Part shown: positions 27,898 to 36,425 of the stretch, piece by piece
How positions within the stretch are numbered: the stretch's first letter is position 1
Layout: the number at the start of each line of letters is the position of its first letter
Source of the DNA: Pseudomonas sp. CCC3.1
GTDB lineage: Bacteria > Pseudomonadota > Gammaproteobacteria > Pseudomonadales > Pseudomonadaceae
Reading direction: 5' to 3'
NCBI RefSeq assembly: GCF_034347405.1
Contig: NZ_CP133778.1
Span: forward strand, 3,968,001 to 4,032,000
DNA length: 64,000 bases
Translations under genes and position numbers: made by a program
Notes under the pieces: model-generated
The model's input: the letters and a program-made list of their open reading frames with translations, nothing else
The model's database searches: none
What the model was told of the DNA's origin: nothing

Positions 27898-28104
27898 GCG
27901 CGATCCTTTCAGGCCCAAAGTAGACCGGGGTTATTGCGGCCCAGCCCGTGTAAAACTGATGCTCGGCGAGCCTGCGGCGTGGGCAGGTCGCGGATTATAG
28001 CGAAGACTGGGCGCGGCGCACACCTTGCCGTCGCTTAAGTGGTCTTTCGTGTACAGGCGGTTGTATGCCAAACTCAGCCCTTTCGGGCTTGCCTAACAGG
28101 ATTT

Positions 28105-28917
28105 ATGCTCCCCTTGTCACCCAGTTTGCTACCCAGTCTCGCCGCCGCCTGCTTGTATGCCGCTGCGACCTTCTATCAAGGCTCTTGCCTGCGTCAGGGC
28201 ACCAAGGCAAACAAACGCCTGCTGGTAACGCTCGGTATCCTCGCCGTCATCGTCCACGCCGCGAGCCTGTATACGCACTTGCTGACCCCTGCCGGGCTTG
28301 AACTGGACTTTTTCAGCGCAGCCAGCCTGATTGCCGTGGCGGTGATTATCGTGACGCTCATTGCCTGCGCACGCATACCGGTCGAAAACCTGCTGCTGCT
28401 TCTCTATCCGCTGGGCATGCTCACGGTGCTGTTATCCGAGTTCGCACCAGCCGGCACCGTCCAGATCGTCAATGAAGAGCCAGGGATCCTGCTGCACATC
28501 CTGCTGTCGATTCTGGCCTACGGCATGTTCACCATTGCCGTGTTCCAGGCCTTGCTGCTGTCGTTGCAGAACTACCAACTCAAGCACAAGCACCCAAAAG
28601 GCCTGATCAAAAACTTCCCGCCGCTGCAAACCATGGAAAGCCTGCTGTTTGGCTTCCTTTGGGCCGGCTGGTCGCTGCTGTCTCTGTCGTTGATTTCCGG
28701 CTGGGTATTTCTCGGCAACCTGTTTGCGCAGCATTTGGTTCACAAAACCTTGCTAGCCTGCCTCGCCTGGGTGGTCTTTAGCGTGCTGCTGTGGGGACGC
28801 AATCACCTCGGCTGGCGCGGACACAAAGCCATTCGCTGGACGCTGGCCGGTTTCTGCCTGTTAATGCTGGCGTACTTTGGCAGCAAACTGGTTCGCGAAT
28901 ACATTCTGCATATCTGA
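28105..28917 (+). CDS. CcsA/YpjD-like cytochrome c assembly family membrane protein
   Basis: The start MLPLSPSLLPSL (ATG 28105, AGGA upstream) gives 270 residues with about eight hydrophobic segments and the HILLSILAYGMFTIAVFQALLL region typical of CcsA/CcmC relatives. YpjD-type proteins are usually found next to ffh in gammaproteobacteria. Their role is not settled; heme or cytochrome handling is inferred from homology. It diverges from ffh and is followed 12 nt later by a CBS-domain gene, probably in one operon. Confidence 0.88.
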   Translation: MLPLSPSLLPSLAAACLYAAATFYQGSCLRQGTKANKRLLVTLGILAVIVHAASLYTHLLTPAGLELDFFSAASLIAVAVIIVTLIACARIPVENLLLLLYPLGMLTVLLSEFAPAGTVQIVNEEPGILLHILLSILAYGMFTIAVFQALLLSLQNYQLKHKHPKGLIKNFPPLQTMESLLFGFLWAGWSLLSLSLISGWVFLGNLFAQHLVHKTLLACLAWVVFSVLLWGRNHLGWRGHKAIRWTLAGFCLLMLAYFGSKLVREYILHI

Positions 28918-28929
28918 CGGGCGATAAAA

Positions 28930-29808
28930 ATGGATAGCTTGCCCCACGGGCCAATGCTCGCAGTCTTGGCACTGCTGTTTCTGGGACTGGGTTTTTTTAT
29001 TGGCAAGACTTCGCGCAAGAAGGCCATCAGGGTACAGCGCGACGAACCTTTGCAGACTCACAGCGAACCCCCTGAGGGCGACGTTGAGCAGAGCAATAGC
29101 CGCCCTACTCTGCTCTCGGGCATTCATGCGCTGGACAACATCACCGTCAACGACATCCTGATTCCGCGCAGCGAAGTGGAAGGGCTCAACCTGGATGACT
29201 CCATTGACGAGTTGATCGAGCAATTGCGCCTCACCAAACGCACCCGCCTGCCGGTTTTTCATAACGACATCAACCAGGTCGAGGCCATCCTCAATACCCG
29301 GCATATCCAGCACATGCTGCCCGATGCCAGCCTGACCAAAGAAGCGTTGCTGGCGGTCTGCCACGAGCCGTACTTCGTCCCCGAAAGCACCCCGCTGCAA
29401 CTGCAACTGCTCAATTTCCACAAACAGCAGCGCCGAATGGGCGTTGTGGTTGACGAATACGGCGAAGTACTGGGCATCGTGACCCTCGAAGACATTCTTG
29501 AAGAAATCGTCGGCGAATTCGAAAACGAGCAAAATCTCGACAACCCTCATATCGAGCCGCTCCCAGACGGCCGCTTTGTGGTGGATGGCGCTGCGTCCAT
29601 CCGCGAGTTGAATAAAAGCCTGGGCTGGCACCTGCCCAGCGATGGCCCGAAAACCCTTAACGGGTTGGTCACGGAAGCACTGGAAACCATTCCAGAAAGC
29701 ACCGTCTGCCTGAAGATAGGTCGCTACCGCCTGGAAATTCTCGCGACCGAAGAGAACCGAGTGAGCCGCGTCCTGATCTGGCACGACAGCGTCAAGCCCG
29801 CGGTTTAA
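28930..29808 (+). CDS. CorC/HlyC-type CBS-pair protein, shortened: no CNNM (DUF21) domain
   Basis: This 292-residue protein has one N-terminal hydrophobic helix (about 9-25), a polar linker, a CBS pair (about 65-185, with VNDILIPRSEVEGL and RMGVVVDEYGEVLGIVTLEDILEEIVGE) and a CorC_HlyC domain (about 200-285). The orthologue I recall beside ffh in other pseudomonads is about 430 aa, with a multi-helix CNNM/DUF21 domain between the first helix and the linker. The reading frame here is intact, so an in-frame internal deletion is likely. CNNM/CorB proteins handle Mg2+ transport; without that domain this one could only be a membrane-tethered CorC-like regulator. Confidence 0.85.
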   Translation: MDSLPHGPMLAVLALLFLGLGFFIGKTSRKKAIRVQRDEPLQTHSEPPEGDVEQSNSRPTLLSGIHALDNITVNDILIPRSEVEGLNLDDSIDELIEQLRLTKRTRLPVFHNDINQVEAILNTRHIQHMLPDASLTKEALLAVCHEPYFVPESTPLQLQLLNFHKQQRRMGVVVDEYGEVLGIVTLEDILEEIVGEFENEQNLDNPHIEPLPDGRFVVDGAASIRELNKSLGWHLPSDGPKTLNGLVTEALETIPESTVCLKIGRYRLEILATEENRVSRVLIWHDSVKPAV

Positions 29809-29823
29809 TCACCGCGTAAGGTC

Positions 29824-29853
29824 TTGTTACATTCGAACAGGCCTCCCTATAAT
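29824..29853 (+). promoter_or_regulatory. Candidate sigma70 promoter for the MHS transporter
   Basis: TTGTTA (29824-29829) and TATAAT (29848-29853) are 18 bp apart. Transcription would begin near 29860, leaving a leader of about 205 nt before the ATG at 30068. Confidence 0.55.
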
Positions 29854-30067
29854 CCTTGCGCTTATCCAAGCCTCGTCGACACGCGTGCTACCCGCACTTA
29901 GCGCTGTTGACGGGTTGCTTTATGCATCATCAGCGCATGTTCCCATCCCGAACGGCGTTTGCACCTGCCCTTATCCCTAGGGCTCAACGACCATAAAAAT
30001 TGCTCGGGTACAGGTGGCCGCAAAGGCTGATCCGACCCAGAAGCTCATAACTGTCAGGGATATGCGC

Positions 30068-31384
30068 ATGACCACCAGCACCACTTACAGCGAAGCCTCG
30101 TCCGACAAGCCGGTCAATTCCGCAACCCGCGTCGCGACGGCCAGTTTTATTGGCACTGCCATCGAGTTCTACGACTTCTATGTGTATGCCACTGCGGCTG
30201 CATTGGTCATTGGCCCGGTATTTTTCCCGCAAACCTCCGGCACAGCGCAAATGCTGTCGGCCTTCCTGACCTTTGGGATCGCCTTTCTTGCACGTCCGCT
30301 GGGCTCATTTCTATTCGGCCATTTCGGTGACCGGGTCGGACGCAAATCCACTCTGGTCGCCTCCCTGCTATTGATGGGCGTGTGCACCACCTTGATCGGC
30401 GTGCTGCCGGGCTACGCGACGATTGGTGCCTGGGCCCCGATTCTGCTGTGCGTGTTGCGCTTCGGCCAGGGCCTGGGACTCGGTGGTGAATGGGGCGGCG
30501 CGGCATTGCTGGCCACCGAGAACGCTCCGAAAGGCAAGCGCGCCTGGTTCGGCATGTTCCCGCAGCTGGGTCCATCCATCGGTTTTCTGGCCGCCAACGG
30601 CTTGTTCCTGATACTGGCCATGACCCTCAGCGACGAGCAGTTCCGCTCGTGGGGCTGGCGGATTCCGTTCCTGCTGAGCGCGGCACTGGTGATGGTCGGC
30701 CTGTATGTCCGCTTGAAGCTGGAAGAAACCCCAGTGTTCGCCAAGGCTGTGGCGCAGCACGAGCGGGTGAAAATGCCCATCCTTGAGCTCTTTGCCCAAT
30801 ATTGGGCACCGATGCTGCTCGGCGCCGCCTCGATGGTGGTGTGCTATGCGCTGTTCTACATCTCGACGGTGTTTTCGTTGAGCTACGGCGTTTCAACCCT
30901 GGGCTATACCCGCGAAACATTCCTCGGCCTGCTGTGCTTTGCCGTGTTGTTCATGGCAGCGGCCACACCCCTGTCGGCCTGGGCCAGTGATCGCTACGGG
31001 CGCAAGCCCGTGCTGATTGTCGGCGGTGTATTGGCGATTTTGTCGGGCTTTCTGATGGAACCCCTGCTCACCCAAGGCTCGACCTGGGGGGTGGCGTTGT
31101 TCCTGTGCATTGAGCTGTTTCTGATGGGAGTGACATTCGCCCCTATGGGCGCCCTGCTCCCCGAACTGTTCCCGACCCGCGTGCGCTACACCGGTGCGTC
31201 TGCGGCCTATAACCTGGGCGGCATTGTGGGCGCTTCGGCCGCACCGTTCTTCGCTCAGAAGCTGGTGGCGATGGGCGGTTTGAGCTGGGTGGGCGGGTAT
31301 GTATCAGGCGCAGCCGTGCTCAGCTTGATCGCTGTGCTGTGCTTGAAGGAAACCAGAGAAGCGGACCTGAACAAGGTCGCTTGA
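30068..31384 (+). CDS. MHS-family (metabolite:H+ symporter) MFS transporter
   Basis: The start MTTSTTYSEAS at 30068 has CAGGGA upstream; two earlier in-frame ATGs are less well placed. The 438-residue protein has 12 predicted helices, the family N-terminus ATASFIGTAIEFYDFYVYATAA, and the MFS loop motif GDRVGRKS between helices 2 and 3, repeated as SDRYGRKP in the second half. Relatives (ShiA, ProP, KgtP) import shikimate, betaine or dicarboxylates with protons. The substrate cannot be assigned; no catabolic genes are adjacent. Confidence 0.92.
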   Translation: MTTSTTYSEASSDKPVNSATRVATASFIGTAIEFYDFYVYATAAALVIGPVFFPQTSGTAQMLSAFLTFGIAFLARPLGSFLFGHFGDRVGRKSTLVASLLLMGVCTTLIGVLPGYATIGAWAPILLCVLRFGQGLGLGGEWGGAALLATENAPKGKRAWFGMFPQLGPSIGFLAANGLFLILAMTLSDEQFRSWGWRIPFLLSAALVMVGLYVRLKLEETPVFAKAVAQHERVKMPILELFAQYWAPMLLGAASMVVCYALFYISTVFSLSYGVSTLGYTRETFLGLLCFAVLFMAAATPLSAWASDRYGRKPVLIVGGVLAILSGFLMEPLLTQGSTWGVALFLCIELFLMGVTFAPMGALLPELFPTRVRYTGASAAYNLGGIVGASAAPFFAQKLVAMGGLSWVGGYVSGAAVLSLIAVLCLKETREADLNKVA

Positions 31385-31397
31385 TCGGGGATGTGTA

Positions 31398-31470
31398 GTC
31401 GCTGCCGAGGCACGAAGGCTGCGAGCTCTTAACGATTAAAAGCTCGCAGCCTTCGTGCCTCGGCAGCGAC
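31398..31470. repeat. Perfect 30-bp inverted repeat between MHS transporter and purT
   Basis: Arms 31398-31427 and 31441-31470 are exact complements over 30 bp (GTCGCTGCCGAGGCACGAAG and on), with a 13-nt A/T-rich loop. It lies between two convergent genes and may serve as a bidirectional terminator or mRNA-end protector. The core GCTGCCGAGGC differs from the GAGCGAGCTTGCC family. Confidence 0.9.
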
Positions 31471-31486
31471 GACGGGGCATTGCCTA

Positions 31487-32668
31487 TTACAGCTCTACGA
31501 CAACCGCTTTGGAGGCGCGGGTCGCTTTGGCGCGCGCAGCTTCAATCGACTCGTCACGGGCCAGGGCAACGCCCATGCGACGTTGGCCATTGACCTCAGG
31601 CTTGCCAAACAAACGCAATGCGGTGTCCGGCTCGCTCAAGGCAGCGCCGAGGTTGGAGAAGGCGGTCTGGGTCGACTGGCCTTCGACCAGAATCACAGCC
31701 GAAGCCGATGGGCCAAACTGACGGATCAGCGGAATCGGCAAGCCCAGAATGGCGCGGGCATGCAGTGCAAATTGCGACAAGTCTTGCGAGATCAGCGTCA
31801 CCAGACCCGTGTCATGCGGGCGTGGCGACACTTCGCTGAACCACACTTGATCACCTTTGATGAACAGTTCAACGCCAAACAGGCCACGCCCGCCCAGTGC
31901 TTCGGTGACGGCCTTGGCCACGCGCTCGGACTCAGCCAGCGCAATCGGGCTCATGGCTTGCGGCTGCCAGGATTCCTGATAATCGCCCTTCTCTTGACGA
32001 TGGCCGACTGGCGCGCAGAACGTGGTGCCGCCAATGTGGCGCACGGTGAGCAAGGTGATTTCGTAGTCGAAGTCGATAAACCCTTCGATGATGACCCGAC
32101 CTTTGCCCGCACGGCCGCCTTCTTGTGCGTAATCCCAGGCTTTTTGTACGTCGTCAGTGCTGCGCAACAGGCTCTGACCTTTGCCCGAGGAGCTCATCAC
32201 TGGCTTGACGACACACGGGAAGCCCAGGTCCTGCACGGCCTTGCTGTAGTCCTCGAAGGTGTCAGCAAAGTGGTATGGCGAGGTAGGCAGGTCCAGTTCT
32301 TCTGCCGCCAAGCGACGAATACCTTCGCGGTTCATGGTCAGCGACGTTGCACGGGCCGTCGGGATGACGGTGAAACCTTCAGCTTCCAGCTCGACCAGGG
32401 TCGCAGTGGCGATGGCTTCGATTTCCGGGACGATGTAGTGAGGTTTTTCCAGTTCGATGACAGCGCGCAGTGCCGCGCCGTCCAACATGTTGATCACGTG
32501 GCTGCGGTGCGCAACCTGCATGGCCGGCGCATTGGCATAGCGATCAACGGCAATCACTTCAACGCCCAAGCGCTGCAATTCGATGACGACTTCTTTACCC
32601 AGCTCGCCGCAGCCACACAGCAATACGCGGGTCGCGGTCGGCGACAGTGGAGTTCCGATACGGGTCAT
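31487..32668 (-). CDS. purT: PurT, formate-dependent GAR formyltransferase
   Basis: This 393-residue ATP-grasp enzyme uses formate and ATP to make formyl-GAR, the alternative to PurN in purine synthesis. N-terminal RVLLCGCGELGKEVVIELQRLGVEVIAVD, the KPVMSSSGKGQS nucleotide loop and VRPHDTGLVTL-like metal region (SPRPHDTGLV) are visible. It appears monocistronic. Confidence 0.98.
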   Translation of the reverse strand: MTRIGTPLSPTATRVLLCGCGELGKEVVIELQRLGVEVIAVDRYANAPAMQVAHRSHVINMLDGAALRAVIELEKPHYIVPEIEAIATATLVELEAEGFTVIPTARATSLTMNREGIRRLAAEELDLPTSPYHFADTFEDYSKAVQDLGFPCVVKPVMSSSGKGQSLLRSTDDVQKAWDYAQEGGRAGKGRVIIEGFIDFDYEITLLTVRHIGGTTFCAPVGHRQEKGDYQESWQPQAMSPIALAESERVAKAVTEALGGRGLFGVELFIKGDQVWFSEVSPRPHDTGLVTLISQDLSQFALHARAILGLPIPLIRQFGPSASAVILVEGQSTQTAFSNLGAALSEPDTALRLFGKPEVNGQRRMGVALARDESIEAARAKATRASKAVVVEL

Positions 32669-32759
32669 TTCAGGTCCTCAAGGAAGCAAATCATCGAAGG
32701 CGCTCGCAACGCTCGCGCCTGCTGGGAAGAAAGGCCAGCATTTTACATGATCCAGCGTG

Positions 32760-33230
32760 TCAGGCTTTAGCTTGGTTGGCTTTGCGCAACCGCCAGGCCA
32801 TGGCCAGCCACACACAGGTCACACCGGCAAATTTTGAAGCCATCGCGGTGATGATCACGCCGGGGGTAAAGGCGTCGATCATGCCGAAGAAGATAAAGGT
32901 ATCAATCGGAATGCTCAGCGCCGAGCTGATCCACAGGCGGTCATGCAGAGGGCGCTTGGTGATGCTGAACACCAGCCAGTCAATGCACTCGGACACCGCA
33001 AAGGCCGTGGCACTGGCCAGGGCGATGGAAGGATCGGAGGTGACATACGACAGCACCAGCGCGGCCAGCATGGCCAAAATGGCACCGTGCCCGAAGCGGG
33101 TTTGCACCATGTCGCGCAGCACGAAGACCAGGCCGCCCCAGGCGGACCAGATGATGTCCAGGTGCGGGGCCGTGGAAAACGCGTAGTTAATCAGCACAAC
33201 GCTGGCGATGTAAGCGATCAGAAACAGCAT
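32760..33230 (-). CDS. VUT family membrane transporter
   Basis: I take ATG 33230 (MLFLIAYIASVVLINYAF) as start, since the longer frame runs back into a REP-like sequence. The 156-residue protein has about five hydrophobic helices and the family segments GGLVFVLRDMVQTRFGHGA and ASATAFAVSECIDWLVF. VUT/YhhQ proteins include queuosine-precursor importers; this short Pseudomonas branch is uncharacterised, so substrate is open. Confidence 0.85.
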   Translation of the reverse strand: MLFLIAYIASVVLINYAFSTAPHLDIIWSAWGGLVFVLRDMVQTRFGHGAILAMLAALVLSYVTSDPSIALASATAFAVSECIDWLVFSITKRPLHDRLWISSALSIPIDTFIFFGMIDAFTPGVIITAMASKFAGVTCVWLAMAWRLRKANQAKA

Positions 33231-33304
33231 GGGAGCAGGCGACACCTCTAAATAAGGCGCACAGGGTACTTGAGTCATGCTTTTTTTGTAGAACGCCGGC
33301 TTGC

Positions 33305-33353
33305 ATCGTGATCTTTTTAAGATCAAAAGATCGCGAGGCAAGCTCGCTCCTAC
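33305..33353. repeat. REP-like repeat, GGAGCGAGCTTGCC family, half-decayed copy (copy 2)
   Basis: The right arm (33325-33353) matches the right arm of the other copies. The left arm is shortened and altered (CTTGCATCGTGATC), so it pairs only near the loop. It lies between the DUF1289 and VUT genes. Confidence 0.75.
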
Positions 33354-33357
33354 ACCT

Positions 33358-33567
33358 TTAGGGTTGGTTGCCCAACACCCACATCACGCCGCTGGACTTC
33401 GCGCGTTCATGACACAAAGCCAGTACTTCGCGACGCTCAGGGTTGGTCATGCGGCTCCAACGGGTGATTTCAGCCACGGTGCGCTGGCAACCGGTACAGA
33501 CATCATCGTCGTCCAGCGCGCAAATGTTCACGCACGGCGAGGCAACTGGGCGTTCAACCTCACTCAC
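33358..33567 (-). CDS. DUF1289 family small Cys-rich protein
   Basis: The GTG at 33567 (VSEVERPVASPC) with GGAG upstream gives 69 residues and overlaps the carbonic anhydrase stop by 8 nt; an in-frame ATG at 33594 would add 9 residues. Four cysteines in SPCVNICALDDDDVCTGC form the family motif, which suggests metal binding. Function is unknown. Confidence 0.85.
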   Translation of the reverse strand: MSEVERPVASPCVNICALDDDDVCTGCQRTVAEITRWSRMTNPERREVLALCHERAKSSGVMWVLGNQP

Positions 33568-34087
33568 TGTCTTGCTCCGCGAGGTCACGCGCATAGCGCT
33601 GGCCGTTTTTCACGTAATTCGCGGCGCTGGCTTCGAGCATTTTTTTCTGCTCATCGGTCAGTTCCCGGACCACTTTTCCCGGCGAACCCATGACCAGCGA
33701 CCCATCAGGAATCACCTTGCCTTCACCGATCAGCGAATTGGCGCCGATGATGCAATGTTTGCCAATTTTGGCGCCATTGAGAATCACCGCATTAATGCCG
33801 ATCAGGCTGTAATCACCGACCGTGCAGCCGTGCAACATGGCGTTATGGCCGATGGTCACGCCGGTGCCCAGCGTCAGCGGGTAGCCCATGTCGGTGTGCA
33901 TCACTGCGCCATCCTGGACGTTGCTGTCTTTGCCGATCAGGATCAGTTCGTTATCACCGCGCAACACAGCGTTGAACCAGACGCTGGCGCCTTCTTCCAG
34001 ACGCACCTTGCCGATCAAGGTGGCGTTGGGAGCCGCCCAACTGTCGGGATGCGTTTCGACGTGCGAATCGCCCAAGCGATATTTCAT
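33560..34087 (-). CDS. Gamma-class carbonic anhydrase family protein (YrdA-like)
   Basis: This 175-residue left-handed beta-helix protein has hexapeptide repeats (NATLIGKVRLEEGASVWFNAV onward). Candidate zinc histidines are in VQDGAVMHTDMG and TIGHNAMLHGCTVG. YrdA-type proteins bind zinc but their carbonic anhydrase activity is uncertain. It is followed by the overlapping DUF1289 gene in the same direction. Confidence 0.93.
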   Translation of the reverse strand: MKYRLGDSHVETHPDSWAAPNATLIGKVRLEEGASVWFNAVLRGDNELILIGKDSNVQDGAVMHTDMGYPLTLGTGVTIGHNAMLHGCTVGDYSLIGINAVILNGAKIGKHCIIGANSLIGEGKVIPDGSLVMGSPGKVVRELTDEQKKMLEASAANYVKNGQRYARDLAEQDSE

Positions 34088-34128
34088 GCTGATGTCCTCA
34101 AGGCAGGCGTGGCTGTCTGCTGACAGCT

Positions 34129-34731
34129 CTATATATTGATGAAACGTTCGGGTGGGGTGTGCAGGTTGATGTCGACGTCGTCGTACAGCAGGTTCATCAG
34201 CTCAACGATCATGATCGCCGTCAGGCCCCAGATCTTGTACACGCCAAAACGGTAGCTGGGCACATACCAACTGCGCCCTTGATAGTCGATGCGGTGGGTG
34301 TGCTCACGCGGGTCCTGACGGAAAAAATCAAGCGGTACGCTGAACACCGCAGCGATCTCGGCATCGTTGGCCAAATACTCAACATAGTCCGGTACCAGCC
34401 CGACATAAGGCGTGACACAAATACCGTGTAATGAAATCAAAGGACTGAGCGGGCCAATGACTTCGACCAAACCCGGCGGCAAGCCAATTTCTTCTTCGGC
34501 TTCACGCAGAGCGGTAAACACCAGGTCTGGGTCTTCAGGGTCGCGCCGTCCACCGGGGAAGGCCACTTCGCCACCATGCGTCGACAACCCGCTGGCGCGC
34601 AGGGTCAAAATCAGTTCGGGCTTGTCACTGCGCGTCACCGGCAACAGTACCGCGGCCTCCGGAAAGCTGCGTTCTGTTTCCAGCGTCCGCGGGGTGTAGC
34701 GACTCATACGGCTAAGTAGCTCGTCCAGCAT
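34129..34731 (-). CDS. CoA pyrophosphatase, Nudix family (NudL-like)
   Basis: This 200-residue Nudix protein has the NudL/CoAse signature just before the Nudix box (LRASGLSTHGGEVAFPGGR) and the box itself ending in LREAEEEIGLP. Such enzymes hydrolyse CoA to 4'-phosphopantetheine and 3',5'-ADP. It lies divergent from a second Nudix gene, 144 nt away. Confidence 0.92.
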   Translation of the reverse strand: MLDELLSRMSRYTPRTLETERSFPEAAVLLPVTRSDKPELILTLRASGLSTHGGEVAFPGGRRDPEDPDLVFTALREAEEEIGLPPGLVEVIGPLSPLISLHGICVTPYVGLVPDYVEYLANDAEIAAVFSVPLDFFRQDPREHTHRIDYQGRSWYVPSYRFGVYKIWGLTAIMIVELMNLLYDDVDINLHTPPERFINI

Positions 34732-34875
34732 AGGTCATCTCGATCCGTCACTTATCGGGCATCATGCACCAAATTGCCCGGCTCCCCCAAGCCCCACGCT
34801 GTCGCAGGGGCAAAGTGGAGCTTGCCGTAATCCTGCCCCAGCCCCAAGATAGGCGCCAGAACCAGAGAGCACAGC

Positions 34876-35433
34876 ATGAAATTTTGCAGCCAGTGCGGCA
34901 ACACTGTCAGTCAACATATCCCGCAAGGCGATTCTCGCCTGCGTTATGTCTGCGACCACTGCCACACCATTCATTATCAAAACCCGAATATCGTCGCGGG
35001 CTGCCTGCCTACTTGGGGCACGCAAGTGCTGTTGTGCCGACGCGCCATTGAACCGCGCAAAGGCTACTGGACGCTGCCCGCAGGGTTTATGGAAAACGGC
35101 GAGACTGTCGAGCAAGCCGCTCGCCGCGAAACCCTCGAAGAAGCCTGCGCTCAAGTTGAACAACTGGCTATCTATACCCTGATCGATGTTCCGCACATCA
35201 ATCAGGTGCACATTTTCTACCGCGCCGAACTGCAAAGCCTCGACTTTGCGGCTGGCGAAGAAAGCCTGGAAGTGCGCTTGTTTGAAGAGGCCGACATCCC
35301 TTGGTCCGAGTTAGCTTTTCGCACCGTCAGCCGTACCCTAGAATGCTTTTTTTCTGATCGCCCGGCACAGACCTACCCTGTGCGCAGCGAAGCTGTGCTG
35401 CCGCCGGCAGAGTTGATTAAACACCCACAATAA
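34876..35433 (+). CDS. Nudix hydrolase with N-terminal zinc ribbon
   Basis: This 185-residue protein begins with a Cys4 zinc ribbon (CSQC at 4-7, CDHC at 26-29), as in NudC-type enzymes. A Nudix box follows (GFMENGETVEQAARRETLEEAC), with Cys where the last Gly usually is. Substrate could be ADP-ribose or a dinucleotide; not determinable here. The stop TAATG runs into the next reading frame. Confidence 0.9.
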   Translation: MKFCSQCGNTVSQHIPQGDSRLRYVCDHCHTIHYQNPNIVAGCLPTWGTQVLLCRRAIEPRKGYWTLPAGFMENGETVEQAARRETLEEACAQVEQLAIYTLIDVPHINQVHIFYRAELQSLDFAAGEESLEVRLFEEADIPWSELAFRTVSRTLECFFSDRPAQTYPVRSEAVLPPAELIKHPQ

Positions 35434-35468
35434 TGTCGTTTGCCTCGTACCTCAGGAATACCCTTCTA

Positions 35469-36035
35469 ATGCGTTGGTTGCTTGCTGCCCTTTGCTTGTC
35501 GTTTGCTGTTACTTGCCAAGCCGCTGTCGTCATGACAATCAACGGCAAATCCGTCGATAAAGATCAGGTGCTTAAATCGCCAGCAGCGTTACCGCGCGCC
35601 GGAGACAGCAAACGCGTCGACAAGATTCTGGTGCTCAAATCAGCCCGCAAGCTGGAGCTGATCAGCGATGGAAAAGCCATCAAGACCTACCGCATCTCAT
35701 TGGGCAAACAACCTAAAGGGCCAAAAATGCGCGAAGGCGACAAGCGCACGCCCGAAGGGCTTTACTGGGTGGACTGGCGCAAGAAAAGCGACAAGTTCAA
35801 TCTGGCGATGCACATCAACTACCCCAACATCAGCGACGCCGCGACTGCACGGCGCGAAGGTGTGAACCCGGGTTCAATGATCATGATTCACGGCACACCG
35901 GACTCCGAAGACAACCCGGAAGAACTGTTCCACACCCTGGATTGGACCGATGGGTGTATCGCGATGAAAAACTACGAAATGCGCGAAGTCTGGAACATGG
36001 TCAAAGACGGCACGATGGTTGAGATACGCCCGTAA
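35469..36035 (+). CDS. Periplasmic L,D-transpeptidase family protein (YkuD domain)
   Basis: The ATG at 35469 (MRWLLAALCLSFAVTCQAAV, AGGAA upstream) gives 188 residues with a signal peptide. An ATG at 35433 would add 12 residues. The YkuD domain has the catalytic region SMIMIHGTP followed by WTDGCIAMKN with the active Cys, close to the YafK/DpaA type. These enzymes make or remove peptidoglycan cross-links or lipoprotein links. A strong terminator follows. Confidence 0.9.
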   Translation: MRWLLAALCLSFAVTCQAAVVMTINGKSVDKDQVLKSPAALPRAGDSKRVDKILVLKSARKLELISDGKAIKTYRISLGKQPKGPKMREGDKRTPEGLYWVDWRKKSDKFNLAMHINYPNISDAATARREGVNPGSMIMIHGTPDSEDNPEELFHTLDWTDGCIAMKNYEMREVWNMVKDGTMVEIRP

Positions 36036-36056
36036 CCCGCAAAAAAGACCGCACAC

Positions 36057-36097
36057 AAAAAAGCCCGCTGCCCCCATAAGGGTCAGCGGGCTTTTTT
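36057..36097. terminator. Bidirectional Rho-independent terminator
   Basis: Stem AAAAAAGCCCGCTG (36057-36070) pairs exactly with 36084-36097, with A and T runs at both ends. It serves the convergent L,D-transpeptidase gene and the purL-yqfO direction. Confidence 0.92.
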
Positions 36098-36110
36098 GTG
36101 CAACGCCAGG

Positions 36111-36422
36111 CTAAAGATCAGCCAGACGCCACACCTCATACGCAGGTGTTTCATACGGGTGGCTGTGCTTGAGCGCAGCCACCACGGCCTGAATCAACTC
36201 GTCAGCAACGACCAGCTCAACTTTCCATTCCCCCACGTACTCGACCTGACCGGTTTGCCCAATGAACGGCTGGCTGCCGTCCAGTGCGCGAAACTGGCCC
36301 TGCCCCATGGTCTGCCAGGCGCAGTGGTCATAGGTGCCGATTCGACCGCCACCGGCGGCAAATACAGCACTTTTGACCTCGTCGACATGGCTTGGCGGAA
36401 CGAAAAAGCTGAGTTTGTACAT
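36111..36422 (-). CDS. YqfO-type protein (NIF3-inserted domain, stand-alone)
   Basis: This 103-residue protein is the PII-like domain that is inserted in larger NIF3/YqfO proteins: MYKLSFFVPPSHVDEVKSAVFAAGGG and HPYETPAYEVWRL at the end. It stands 3 nt after the purL stop and is likely co-transcribed. Function unknown; metal or small-ligand binding is suggested by the fold. Confidence 0.9.
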   Translation of the reverse strand: MYKLSFFVPPSHVDEVKSAVFAAGGGRIGTYDHCAWQTMGQGQFRALDGSQPFIGQTGQVEYVGEWKVELVVADELIQAVVAALKHSHPYETPAYEVWRLADL

Positions 36423-36425
36423 GCC

